Under the pieces are notes generated by a model. That model saw only the letters and a program-made list of their open reading frames with translations. It was not told where the DNA came from and made no database searches. Below are positions 54,901 to 64,000 of a stretch of DNA of 64,000 bases, piece by piece. Source of the DNA: Strigamia acuminata. Lineage: Eukaryota; Arthropoda; Chilopoda; Geophilomorpha; Linotaeniidae. The translations under genes were made by a program, and so were the position numbers. Position 1 is the stretch's first letter, and every line of letters begins with the position of its first letter. The stretch spans positions 10,336,517-10,400,516 of the forward strand of contig OX442318.1 of NCBI GenBank assembly GCA_949358305.1, written 5' to 3'.

Positions 54901-56055
54901 GCCAGGCCAGTGTGTTCGGCCAGCGGCCACGGACAGCACGTTTTTGAGTCGTTCTCGCTCCTCCGACGAAACCGTTATGTAAAAATGTAAAATTTATTAG
55001 TTATTACCTTGTACTGTACACATTTCGGATAAAAGCGGTTTAGAACATCCAATAATCGCTGAAAAATGGCAGATATACATATAACACACCAAAATTTCGA
55101 AATATATTGAAGAATTAGAAAAGTAATAAAATTAAAACTTAAAAAAAAACAATCGAAGGAGTCCCTGTGTATTAATAGGCCTAAGCCTCGCTCCAATTGT
55201 AGCCATGGAGACGATTGTTATTGTTTATTAATAAAAAGAAGCGTAAGATACACTTTTTAACTTTATTATCGTGGAAAACGGGACAAAACACGAGAATCTC
55301 GTGTTTTCTCGCGTTTTCTCGAGTACCGCGAGAGTACCGTAAATTCACGGTACCGGTACTGCTTGGCGCCAAATGTACCGCGGTCCCGATACCCGGTACT
55401 TGCTCTTTCCACAGAAAGTACCGCGGTACCGGTACCGGTACCCGCCGCATCCTAAAAAAGTAACGCGGTACAGGCCTCCGGTACAGTAACGGTAACGGCG
55501 GTACAGTACCGCCGTTACCGGTACTGTACCGTGCCCAACACTGGTGACAGTAGTGTGACATGGGGGGGGGTCTAAAAAAAGCTGATTTTAGCGTGACGTT
55601 CTAAATGGATGGCCCCAAATGTCTAATTTTGCTTGGGAATAATTAACGAAATTGCATTTTGTCGTCTAGCTAAATACATTCGCTCTTGGAGTACAAAAAC
55701 AAACGATGTTTCGCCTAGTTTTCCGGGACCTCCCAATAACTGTGTGATGACCAGTTGCATTTCGGATAGAAAGTGAGTCGAGACAAGGTTTAAAATGTGA
55801 CGAAATAAAGTGATAAATGGTTTGTTTGTTTGTTTGAATTGCAGTTGCAGGCAAAGCAAGGTCCACACTTCCATAGACAATAAGGAGAATGATTGTATAA
55901 GTTATGAGAATCTGCATATGGATTATATAGCTCAGCTTATTGCCGAAGGATTTTCTCGCGAAGCTGTAATCCGTGCTTTATGGATTACTAAGAATAATAT
56001 AGATATGGCTAGAGATATTTTAAATGAATTTGGAAGCAAAAGAACGCCGTCGTAA
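45936..56055 (+). CDS. CBL: CBL-family RING E3 ubiquitin ligase, long form with UBA
   Basis: Exons: 45936-46480, 47306-47452, 47512-47643, 49436-49573, 49667-49886, 50640-50807, 52285-52356, 53424-53566, 53640-about 53905, and 55845 (or 55851)-56055. Exon 1 holds the four-helix part of the phosphotyrosine-binding TKB domain ([20 protein letters not shown]). Exons 2-3 hold the EF-hand and exon 4 the SH2-like part ([19 protein letters not shown]). Exon 5 has the linker with the regulatory tyrosines ([17 protein letters not shown]) and the RING start ([18 protein letters not shown]), completed in exon 6 ([13 protein letters not shown]). Exon 8 has the SH3-binding PPPIPPRR; exon 9 has tyrosine motifs YAEV and YENT. 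The last exon is a UBA domain ([20 protein letters not shown]). CBL ubiquitinates activated receptor tyrosine kinases. The junction into the UBA exon does not keep phase with the obvious donor, so an exon may be missing. Confidence 0.92.
46780..47290. repeat. Array in CBL intron 1 with a strand switch inside
   Basis: The left half repeats tggcgattttttgattaaaa-like words, while the right half repeats tttcacaattttttcatcaa-like words, roughly the reverse-complement style of the left half. The flanks switch from G+T-rich (46500-46760) to A+C-rich (47300-47520). Confidence 0.8.
47833..48105. mobile_element. hAT-like fragment in CBL intron 3
   Basis: It begins caggggtgtccaacatcctg, which matches the common hAT-type terminal repeat. 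The later part (cttccatattttcccctagc onward) is similar to 3095-3140 near the left of the window. The right end was not located. Confidence 0.5.
48880..49390. repeat. aaatcactgaaatcaa array in CBL intron 3
   Basis: Degenerate copies of 16-31 bp built from aaatcatt, cactgaaatcaa and gggtaaaaatcattt. Some blocks are exact duplicates (for example 49020-49100). Confidence 0.8.
49927..50556. mobile_element. Pogo/Tigger-like MITE with ttataacgaattttt array in a CBL intron
   Basis: The left end cagtcaaacttcgttatat and right end ttataacgagactcgactg (before TA) are inverted repeats. The interior is about 25 copies of an 18-19 bp unit. The unique block near 50435-50540 matches that of the element at 35988-36625. 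It lies in the intron that splits the RING domain. Confidence 0.75.
50640..50846 (+). CDS. Possible alternative 3' end of CBL (short form)
   Basis: If the donor at 50808 is not used, exon 6 continues for 12 codons ([12 protein letters not shown]) to a stop at 50844-50846. This would give a protein ending just after the RING, without the proline-rich and UBA parts. Fly Cbl is known to have short and long forms, so this is plausible, but transcripts are needed. Confidence 0.35.
   Translation, partial: DSEGQGCPFCRAEIKGTEQVVVDPFDPSGNRCIRREDHRSSSTGNLVDLEDDENFEVSELPQQVTLNI
51240..51620. repeat. 17-bp gatatagcgagaatttc array
   Basis: About 20 copies of a 17-bp unit, grading at both edges into ttcgttatag/ttataatgag words related to the pogo-like terminal repeats, and ending gcatggttcgacctgca. 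It is probably another expansion from that family. It lies in CBL intron 6. Confidence 0.8.
52520..53412. repeat. 21- and 30-bp tgaatttcaacaaattttta array in a CBL intron
   Basis: 30-bp units (gacactattttgatgaattt + caacaaattt) at the edges surround a core of about 20 copies of a 21-bp unit (tttttattgaatttcaacaa + a). Both share gaatttcaacaaatt, so one derived from the other. The array ends within 15 bp of the next exon's acceptor at 53424. Confidence 0.95.
53926..55616. mobile_element. DNA transposon (ggccatccatttagaa ends) split by a hAT element
   Basis: The left end ggccatccatttagaaggtt is mirrored by cgttctaaatggatggcc at the right. Runs of G and gtgac words follow on both sides. The intact length without the nested insert would be about 680 bp. 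The apparent end of CBL exon 9 in the open frame (GHPFRRLRS) lies inside this element's terminal repeat, so it is unlikely to be native coding sequence. Confidence 0.65.
54535..55543. mobile_element. 1-kb hAT element with long terminal inverted repeats
   Basis: It begins cagtgttgggcacggtac and ends with the mirrored gtaccgtgcccaacactg. Exact 8-bp target duplications gtgacagt flank it (54527-54534 and 55544-55551). The arms are about 360 bp each; they begin with ggtaccggtacc words and continue into cttctttttattattaaaca-like sequence. The middle (54950-55165) is unique and has no transposase. It is nested inside 53926-55616 in the last CBL intron. Confidence 0.88.
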
Positions 56056-56811
56056 GGGAAAGCGATAAAACATAATCAAGTGGTGTTGTAGTGGTGTACA
56101 AATTAATTAAAAAGTACTTTTACTGTGGAGCATTATTATTTATTTTATTGCCGCCATTTGCAATTCACGAAGAATATGTCGTCTACTCCAAATGGCGGCC
56201 CCTCGATTTATATTAATAAAAATAAACCAAAATAAACAAAAGCTGTTTTCATTTTATTGTTTTGTTTGTTTGTTTGTTTGTTTATTTATTTATTTATGGT
56301 TTGATGACCATTGAAGATTAAAAGTGGCGCGAGTTCGGCCATGTTGTTTTTAACCGCCATCTGTGATCCACATTGGGCAATGCGGGGATGGGTTTTATTG
56401 AAAATCAAAATAATTAATTTGTATTTATTCATTTTAATGATTCATTTAGATTTTCGGATCGAAATCAAGGCGATTTTACGTTTATTTCAAACGAACTTTT
56501 AACGTGTTTATATCGTCGGCCTTGATGGTAAACAAAGCGAGCGAGAGCGATGAAACGAAAGCGAGGCGAAAAAAATGGCGGTGCATGACATCGTTCCCAT
56601 TAATACTGATCGAAGTGTTTACTTTGATTTGTGACCGCCCACGACGCGATATGTAAAACTCGTAAGCATTTTTTAAATTTTTCCACAATTAAAACGTGGA
56701 ATCCAACGTCGGCAGTTGGAAAAATGATTGAATCAATGCCCGTTTAGCGCCGTGTTGTGATTAGGCTTAATATTTAAATGTTGTTTTTAATTCTTTGCAG
56801 ATTTGATTACG

Positions 56812-59800
56812 ATGGGCACAGCTAAGCTCATGCAAAACTTCACGGCTGTTTATTCGAGTGACGACGAAGGGAAGTGAGTAAACGATGCGCATTTACGAGC
56901 TGAAGTTGATTTTTTGTTTTGTTTTTCTAGGATTCCGGTAGATCATAAACGAATGGCTCACAATCAGATTGAACGGCGAAGGAAAGTGAAAATTAATAAC
57001 TGGATTTATCGTCTCGGAAGTTTATTACCCGGCGTTAATAAGGATAAGAAACCTGTAAATTTGCGTTTGGTCATGTGCGACTATGATGGGTTATTTTTAA
57101 TTTGGTTTTTTTTTTTTTTTGGTTTTTTTTCTTTTTTTTTTAGAGTAAAAATTTGATTTTGGAAAAAGCTGTTGAATATATTAAGGAATTAAGAGACACG
57201 AATGAGCAACTTTTGCTCGGACACACGTCGGATGTGCAAGGTGATTATTTGGATTGTATTTTTTTTGGACTGGAAATTGTTTTAAATTTGAATTTTGTGA
57301 TGTTTTTTGACAATTTTTGTTAATTTTCGTGTTTCATTCGTATTTTTTGCTTAAATTTTGGGTTTTATTCGTAATTTTTGTGAAAATTCGGGTTTTATTC
57401 GTAATTTTTGCTGAAAATTCGGGTTTTATTCGTAATTTTTGGTGAAATTTTGGGTGTTATTTGTTATTTTTGGTGAAATTTCGGGTTTTATTCGCAATTT
57501 TTGCTGAAATTTTGGATTTTATTCGTAATTTTTGCTGAAATTTCGGGTTTTATTCGTAATTTTTGCTGAAATTTCGGGTTTTATTCGTAATTTTTGCTAA
57601 AATTTCGGGTTTTATTCGTAAATTTTGATAAATATTCGTTTTTTTTCGTAAGTTTTGCCTAAATTTCGTTTTTTACTCGTAATTTATGCAGAAAAAATTA
57701 ATTTTCGTCAACACTTTCACACCAAAATCGATTTCCAGTTCCAACTTTAAGTCAAAAACCAATTCCCCCTACCCCAAACTAAAAAAAACTTCCTCCAATT
57801 GCAGCCCGCGAATTCCAGCAGATGAAAAGCCGCATCGAACAACTCGAGACCAGAAACACCGAACTCACCCGCTACGTCGAAAGCTCCGGCCTATGGCACC
57901 AACACGCCAAATACAGCAACAAACTCGACCCAGACAGCATCGTCCTCTCATCCTGCGACGAAAAAATCGACATATCCGCCGCGAAACGCGAACCAGACAC
58001 CATCCAATCGCACTGCGCCCTCGCATCGCTCAAAATGTCGCCCACCATCGCCACCTCAATCAACAACCGGCTCCAAACCCAACAATTCGTCGTCCAAAAC
58101 GGCGTCGTCCTCCTCCAAAACGGCGACGCCTCCCCCAAGCTCGAACCCACCAAACCCAGCTGCCAAAACGACCCCACCAACCGCACTCACGACGCCACCC
58201 TCGTCCAGGACTTCGTCGTCCAGGCCAACCTCCTCAACAACGACAACGTGACCGCCGTCACGCAAGCCCTGCCCAGCATCCCCATCATGTCCACCACGAG
58301 CCAGCAGACGAGCGGCAACCAGCAGGTCCTGCAGCAGCTCCCGGTCCTCAACTACGGCAACACGGTCAACATCTTCCCGGGCCTCGTCGGCCAGGGCCAG
58401 CCCATGATCATCATCAACGAGCAGGGCGTCCCGCTGCTCCAGAGCATGCTGCCCGGCCAACTGCTGCTCAACTCGGCCGCCACGACGTGCTGCAACACCG
58501 GCAACAGCCCGGGGTCCGCGAGCATCCCCGTCACGGCCTTCCAGCCCAACACTTCGTGCGACTTCGCCGCCAACGCGCCCACGGTGCTGCTCAACTCGCT
58601 CTCGGGCCAGGGCATGCCCGTGTCGCAGGCGGGGCACATTTTGGTGAACGCGGCGTCGTCGGAGGCGCCCAGGATGATGGTGAAGCCCAACCGGCCGTGC
58701 GTCGTCAACAAGCTGAACAATGCGCTCGTGCAGGGGTTCGCGAACGGCGACAGCAACCAGTTGATTTTTTCGAAGGACAAGGTGGCGGTGCGGCCGCAGT
58801 TGCTCATGTCGCCGCACGCCAAGCCGCCGCTCGCGCTCACGTGCGTGAACGGGCAGAACGACGGGTCCATTTTGCAGTCGTCGGGCATGGGGGGGTTCGG
58901 GAGTGCGGATAATTTGGGGTTCGGCGGCGGCTCGATTTCGCTCAAGTCGTGCGGCGGGAACACGGTGTTGGTGAACTCGGCGCCGCAGTGCACGATGAAT
59001 CCGGGCATCGTGCAACAGACGGATCAGCAACAGATGCAGACGCTGCTCACCGGCCAGGTGTTGAATCGCGCGGCTTTCCTGCAGTCGCAGCCGAACGCGC
59101 TGCAGATCGTGTCGCAGCAGAGCTTGCAGAGGGACCAGAACATTTTGAACCAGATGGCGAATTCGTCGCAGTTGCCGTCCGCGCTGCTCCTGCCCAACGG
59201 TCAGCTCATACCGGTGGTGAGCCAGCCGTCGCTCATGTACCCCGGCGCGTCGCCGATCACGGGCAGTTTGTTGATGGCGCCGCCGCAGCCTCAGCCCGCC
59301 ATGCTGCAGCCGCAGGTGCACACGTCGGTGGCGGCGGCTTTGACGACGCAGGCGAAGGCGAAAGTGCAGAGCGTCAAAGAGACGATCGTGGCGCCCAAGA
59401 TCAACGTGAGTCAGGCGAGTTGCGGAGACATGAACAACGTTGCCAGAGCAACCACGACGCCCAGTGCGCCCAACACGCCGGTTCTGTTGCCGGCGCCGCA
59501 GCAGAACGAGTACAAGGCGGCGGCGGGCGTCGCCAACGCCGCGTGCGTCAAGAAAACCGTGAAAAGGTCGCCGCGCGTCATCAAACCCAAACCGGCCGCC
59601 GGGTGCAAGCCGGTGGCCGCGAGTGCGCCGGAAAAACCGGCGAGCGTGCACAAGACTGTCGCTAATAACAATAACAATAACCATAACAATAATAATAATA
59701 ATAATAAAAAGAGCAACGGTGCGTCGAAGGAGCACGGCGGAGCGCCGTCGTTCCACGTGTCGGTGATCGGGAGCGACGGGAGCCGGAAAGGAACGACGAC

Positions 59801-62800
59801 GAGCGCGGCGACCGCGGCAACCCCGTCCAAACCGTTGTGCATAGCGACCGACATATTGGCCAAGGCGACCGAGTCTATTTTTTCGAGTTCCCTGTCCGAT
59901 CCGTCGCCGCCCATCTCGAGGTTCTACAATTGCGACAGCGCGGACTACCCGGCGCAGGGATCGGACTCGCGGGCGAAGAGGAACGACAACCCGACGGCCA
60001 AGAAGGCGGGCGGCGCCGAGGAGAAGGAGAAGGCGGAGGAAAAGGCGGACGCGAACGACGAGCAGGGCTCGGATCTGCTCCAAGACCTCGTGGCGGACGT
60101 GTACGCGGTGGAGGAGCGCGACATGCCGCTCCTGCAGCCGATAAGCCCGGCCGCGAGGGGCGGCGGCCAGGACGAGAAGTGCCACGCGGAGGCGGAGCAG
60201 GCGGAGCAGACGGCGCCCAACTTGAGCGCGATAATTCCGGATGCGGACTCGGCTTCGCTGGCGACGAAGAGGTGTCAGGAGGCGCCGGCGCACACGTTCC
60301 CGCTGAAGAGGCTCCGCCAGGACGACAAGAAGGAGGCGATGCGAGCGAAAGATGAGAACGAATTCGCGCCGCCGTGCAGCAACAGCGGCGGGAGCGTCAA
60401 TTTTCTGTCGGTCAGTCAGCTGGCGAGCAGCAGCTTCGCGATAGACGCGGCCATGTGCAACGACAACTCGCCGCTCGGCTGCATTTCGCCGCTGCTGGCG
60501 AGCCCGACGAAGAGCGGCGACAGATTCCTCGCGAACACGACGTCGGCGTCTTTGATCAGCAATAACTTCGACGCGGGCAACGACGGGGGAGCCGCGGCCA
60601 ACCAGAACTGCGTGTCGTTGGCGGCGATGCTGGAGGACAACGGACAGCGCCAGGCCGGGATGGAGAAGAACGGCGCGCAGGAGGCTTCGTCCGACTTCCT
60701 GCACGCGTCGGAGAACCACTTCGGGCTCGGCTCGCCGGCCAGGAGGGACGAGAACGCCGGGGAGAGCGTCGTGCGCTTGTCGCAGTCGGATTTCACCATC
60801 GACGAAATGCAGAACACGAAAGCGATCATCAGTCCGATGGTGTCGGCGGCGGCGTCGGCGTCGGCGGCGCGGACCAACCATTGCTTCTCGGACGTGCATT
60901 ATTCGTCGAATTCGTCGAATAATCTGATGGGCGCGAAGAATTTGAGCGTCGAAAGCATCCACGGGAGCTCGGAGCTGAATTTGGACGTTTCCGCGAGCAA
61001 CGCGTCGTTCGTGGGCTCGCTGGAGCAGATGGCGTCGGCGCCGACGCGGAATGCGAGCGGGACACCCGTGGCCGTCGCTAGTGCGTCGAATTTCGCGGGC
61101 GCGACGACGAACGCGCAGATATCTAGTAATAGCAACTCGTTGCAGACGTCGTTCAGCATGCCGGACCTGCTGCACAACAATCTGGGGAACATGCCGAGCA
61201 TTTCGTCGTCCGCGAACAACGCGTTGGTTTTGCAGTCGAATCAGGAGATGGGCGACGCGTCGATCATCGCCAACGATTGCGACAACGTGCCGTCGTTCAA
61301 CTTCGGCTTCTACGGACAGACGAATCAGATCCAGTGCTCCAGCGCTCAAACGACACCCATGCCTTCATCCACGTTCAATCAAAGCTTCGTCGCGAACAAC
61401 CGCAGGCAGCAGACGTCGCAGTTTCACAACTCCAAGTCGAAGTCGCTGAATAGGAGACCGAGCGGCTCCGAAGAGATGTTGTCGCCGGGCGGCATGCCGA
61501 TCCACTCGGCCGGAGGAGCGCACAGGCCGTCGTCGGGGAATTCGATGAGGTTGGTGCCGGGGCAAGGCGACAACGCGCCGCAACACTCGCCCACGCCGAG
61601 CCAACCGGTGGCTTCGCCCGTGTTCCACAACCGCAGGTCGGCCGTGGGCGGCTCGAATTATTCGGCCGAAGCGCTGATCAGCCAGGGAACGTACGTTCAT
61701 TCGCCGAAGAACCACCACCATCACCATTCGTACCCCCACGTGGCGAAACACGCGATGCAGCAACCGCAGCAGCAGCAACAACAACAGCAACAACAGCAAC
61801 CGCTGTCGTCGCGGTCGATTATTTCGTATTCGGCCGAAAGTCTGATTCAAACGCAGGCGGAGAGACACACGAACTGTTCGCAGGTGAACCAGTCGTGTTT
61901 GGTTCAGCAGTCGGCGAGCAGCGGGATGAATCCGACGATAGCCACGATATCTTATTCGGCGCCGAATGCCGCGCAGCCGCTGTACTTCGCGCCGCACCAC
62001 AACGCCAAGCAAGGGAACTGCGCGCAGTCGAGTACGCTGATGCATTTCGACGTTCCCGCGCAGAAGAACGTGTGCGCGACGGGCCAGCAGCAGTCGGAGC
62101 AGTTGTCTTCGTTCTCGTTCAGTTTGAGGCACGCCAATGCGAGCAACGGCGCGCAGAGTTCGCAGCAGGTTAATCAGATGCCGCACTTGGCGTATCCGCC
62201 GACGAACATGTTCCACTACGCGCAGCCGGGCTCGGGGTTGGCGCAGGTGCAGAAACAGACTGCCAACACGTTTTCGCAGCAGCTCGCGCCGTGCGTGAAC
62301 GTGCTGCCGGGACAGCAGCAGAGTTGCAATTCCGACGGAATGACGTTCAATCACCAGTTGGTGGCGTCGCAGTTTTCGAACCAGTTCAGCGTCACAAATA
62401 ATAATAGTAATAATAATAGTAATAATAATAACAGTTTCGCCGATGTGTGTAAGTTGGGGGGCGAGAAGAGCAAGAAACAGGAGTCGGCGGGGTCGACGAA
62501 GAGCAGCAAAACGACGAAACAAAACCAGAAGAAGAAACAGCAGCAGCAACAGCAACAACAGCATTACACTTCGGTGGAGGAAGTGAATCTGTCGAATTCG
62601 ATCTTCGAGACCAACCGGAGCGTGACTCCGTATTTTGGGGTGCCGAACTTGTCGCCGCCGCGGAACGAAGCGCCCACCTACATCCCGAACCCGAACGGTC
62701 TGTTCAATTCGCAGAGGACGCTGGGACCGAACGCGACGCCGCAGAACAAAGCCGGAGCGCCGGACATTGGCCCCTCGTATAATTCTCTGTTCCCGGCCCG

Positions 62801-63230
62801 GTCGCAGACGGGGTTAAACTTGAATTTCCAAGCGCCGGGGTTCGGCATGAACCACGTTCACTCGGGCACCGGCGCGATGGCCAATCAGATGTCGACTCAC
62901 GGCAACGTTACAAACTTTAATTTAAGTAACATCTTTCCCGACATAAACAGTTCGGGCGATAGTTTGAATATTTCGCCCATTAAGTTTCATCCGGGTAACT
63001 CTATTTTGTCGACGGAGACGCAGCATCATCATCAGCCCGGACCCGCGCTGTACAACCGGCCAGTTTTGCACAACGGCATGAGCATTAATAGTTTGTTGCA
63101 CAATCCACATCCTAGTTTTGATGCAGCGAGAACACAAATGCCAAATGGAATGCCACCTGCCTTCCACACACACACACCTTCATTTAGCAATGTTGTTCCT
63201 ACCTTGAATTTTGCCATGCATGAACACTAA
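56812..63230 (+). CDS. USF3: USF3, bHLH-leucine-zipper transcription factor
   Basis: Four coding exons in phase: 56812-56873, 56931-57054, 57144-57240, 57805-63230, giving about 1900 residues. The basic region and helix 1 are HNQIERRRKVKINNWIYRLG; helix 2 is NLILEKAVEYIKELRDTNEQ; the zipper continues QMKSRIEQLETRNTELTRYV. The H, E and R residues expected to read E-boxes are present. The rest is low-complexity: Asn runs (59664-59708, 62395-62433), a polyQ run (61762-61800) and a second short one (62540-62560). Conserved USF3 landmarks are NYSAEALIS and SYSAESLIQ, and a C-terminal TNFNLSNIFPDI followed by ISPIKF. Vertebrate USF3 has a similar single huge exon. The start is the first ATG after an acceptor at 56804. 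Little is known of its targets. Confidence 0.92.
57320..57675. repeat. 31-bp tandem array in the last USF3 intron
   Basis: About 11 copies of a 31-bp unit (tttcgggttttattcgtaat + ttttgctgaaa), most diverged at the edges. It ends about 130 bp before the 5.4 kb exon. Confidence 0.9.
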
Positions 63231-63356
63231 CACTTTTCCACTTGGGGACGTTTCATCAGTGTTTTGAGTAACTGTTTTTACGCTTTTTGTTAGTTTTACT
63301 CCCGAAACATCCGTCCCTTTATCGGTGATGGAGGTATTTCTCTTGGGTTTTGTATA

Positions 63357-63650
63357 CCGTACTGCCTTGAATAAGGGCCCGGGCGTTTATTTTTTTTTTC
63401 GACTCGCCAGCCAGGCGCTTATTCAAAACCAGGCGATTATTCAAGCCAGGCCTCTATCCAAAAAAAAAGTTGAAAATAAATTTTGTTGAACAAATTTTTA
63501 TTTTTATTAATGTTTTATTAACGTTTTTCATATGTTTTTAACATATTTTCCGGTTAACCCGGCGTTTATTCGGGGCCGGCGCTTATTGGTTTTTCGGCTG
63601 GCGGTTGGCCGGCGCTTAATTACGCCAGGCCCTTATTCAAGGCAGTACGG
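63357..63650. mobile_element. Mariner/pogo-like MITE with TA duplications
   Basis: The ends ccgtactgccttgaataagg and ccttattcaaggcagtacgg are exact inverted repeats, flanked by TA (63355-63356, 63651-63652). The interior repeats gcgcttattc and ccaggcgattattcaa words. It lies in the USF3 3' flank. Confidence 0.8.
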
Positions 63651-63688
63651 TAAGCGCGGTTCACACTTGCGATTACGTTGCGGTTTCG

Positions 63689-63805
63689 CAGGGCTGGACT
63701 GTGTACAAATTTAGTACCGGGAAATCTGGATGGGTCGGACCGCAGGGACAGGCTCCACGGGCCGTTGGGAAATTCCGGGTAGCCCGCCGGGCCAGTCCAG
63801 CACTG
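63689..63805. mobile_element. Small hAT-like MITE
   Basis: It begins cagggctggactgtg and ends ccagtccagcactg. The flanks cggtttcg (63681-63688) and cggctttg (63806-63813) are an 8-bp duplication with two mismatches. It resembles 32047-32152. Confidence 0.6.
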
Positions 63806-64000
63806 CGGCTTTGTCACTTCTTCGTGGCGGATTTTGGAAGTAGGATTTATTTCTATTTTTCCGCGCAAGTGTGAACTACGCTGTGTTTGAGTTGACCAAA
63901 AAATGTTGCACGATTTGTTACAACAGAATTGAATCATGGAAAGAAGAAATTTGAATTAAATAGTGCCAAGAATAAATATTACTACCTCCGCAGCATGTCC

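Larger units (their letters stand above)
63231..64000. other. 3' flank of USF3
   Basis: Probably 3' UTR then intergenic. It holds two small DNA transposons (63357-63650 and 63689-63805). A clear polyadenylation signal next to the stop was not identified; aataaa at 63970-63975 is the last candidate. Confidence 0.5.

Noticed and set aside
54537-55561. Open frames with VPVP/TGTG repeats in the hAT arms
   Set aside because: They come from ggtaccggtacc words in both arms and are mirror images of each other; no transposase motif.
58056-61349. A 1097-codon open frame on the minus strand, opposite USF3
   Set aside because: It is arginine-rich low-complexity sequence with no domain, created by codon bias of the sense exon.

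Overview
This is invertebrate nuclear DNA. It has AT-rich introns and intergenic sequence, GT-AG introns with conserved animal exon phases, no operons, and many small DNA transposons. I cannot name the species. A RapGAP-BTB gene would fit an arthropod, but that is weak. All gene models below were spliced by eye from the raw sequence by matching reading phase across donor and acceptor sites.

Layout. (1) 1964-14798 (+): 3' part of a gene joining a Rap/Ran-GAP domain to BTB and BACK domains and a tail rich in RRDSR-type motifs; its 5' end lies left of the window. (2) 18533-26575 (+): a TPR/RING E3 ligase of the TTC3/DZIP3 family, about 32 exons. (3) 26576-34345: a transposon- and duplication-rich interval holding a second copy of the ligase gene's 3' flank and broken retroelement gag pieces. 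(4) 34346-34588 (-): the first two exons of a secreted IGFBP-domain protein. (5) 34902-40460 (-): complete TBC1D23, 13 exons. (6) 40870-45672: a decayed DIRS-like tyrosine-recombinase retrotransposon in the head-to-head interval between TBC1D23 and CBL. (7) 45936-56055 (+): CBL with TKB, RING, proline-rich and UBA parts; nested transposons sit in its last intron. (8) 56812-63230 (+): USF3, a bHLH-zipper protein with one 5.4 kb last exon.

Two larger patterns stand out. First, TTC3/DZIP3, TBC1D23, CBL and USF3 are neighbours here, and their human relatives DZIP3, TBC1D23, CBLB and USF3 all lie in 3q12-q13, which suggests a very old linkage group. Second, most introns carry a short-period tandem array (mostly 21 or 31 bp), and these arrays repeatedly sit where the top strand changes from G+T-rich (left) to A+C-rich (right), whichever strand the gene is on. 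The opposite switch falls inside long exons. This sawtooth strand asymmetry is the most unusual signal I found.

Two E3 ubiquitin ligases (TTC3/DZIP3, CBL), a small-GTPase regulator (RapGAP-BTB), a trans-Golgi tethering adaptor (TBC1D23) and a transcription factor (USF3) share the window. Nothing suggests they act in one pathway.
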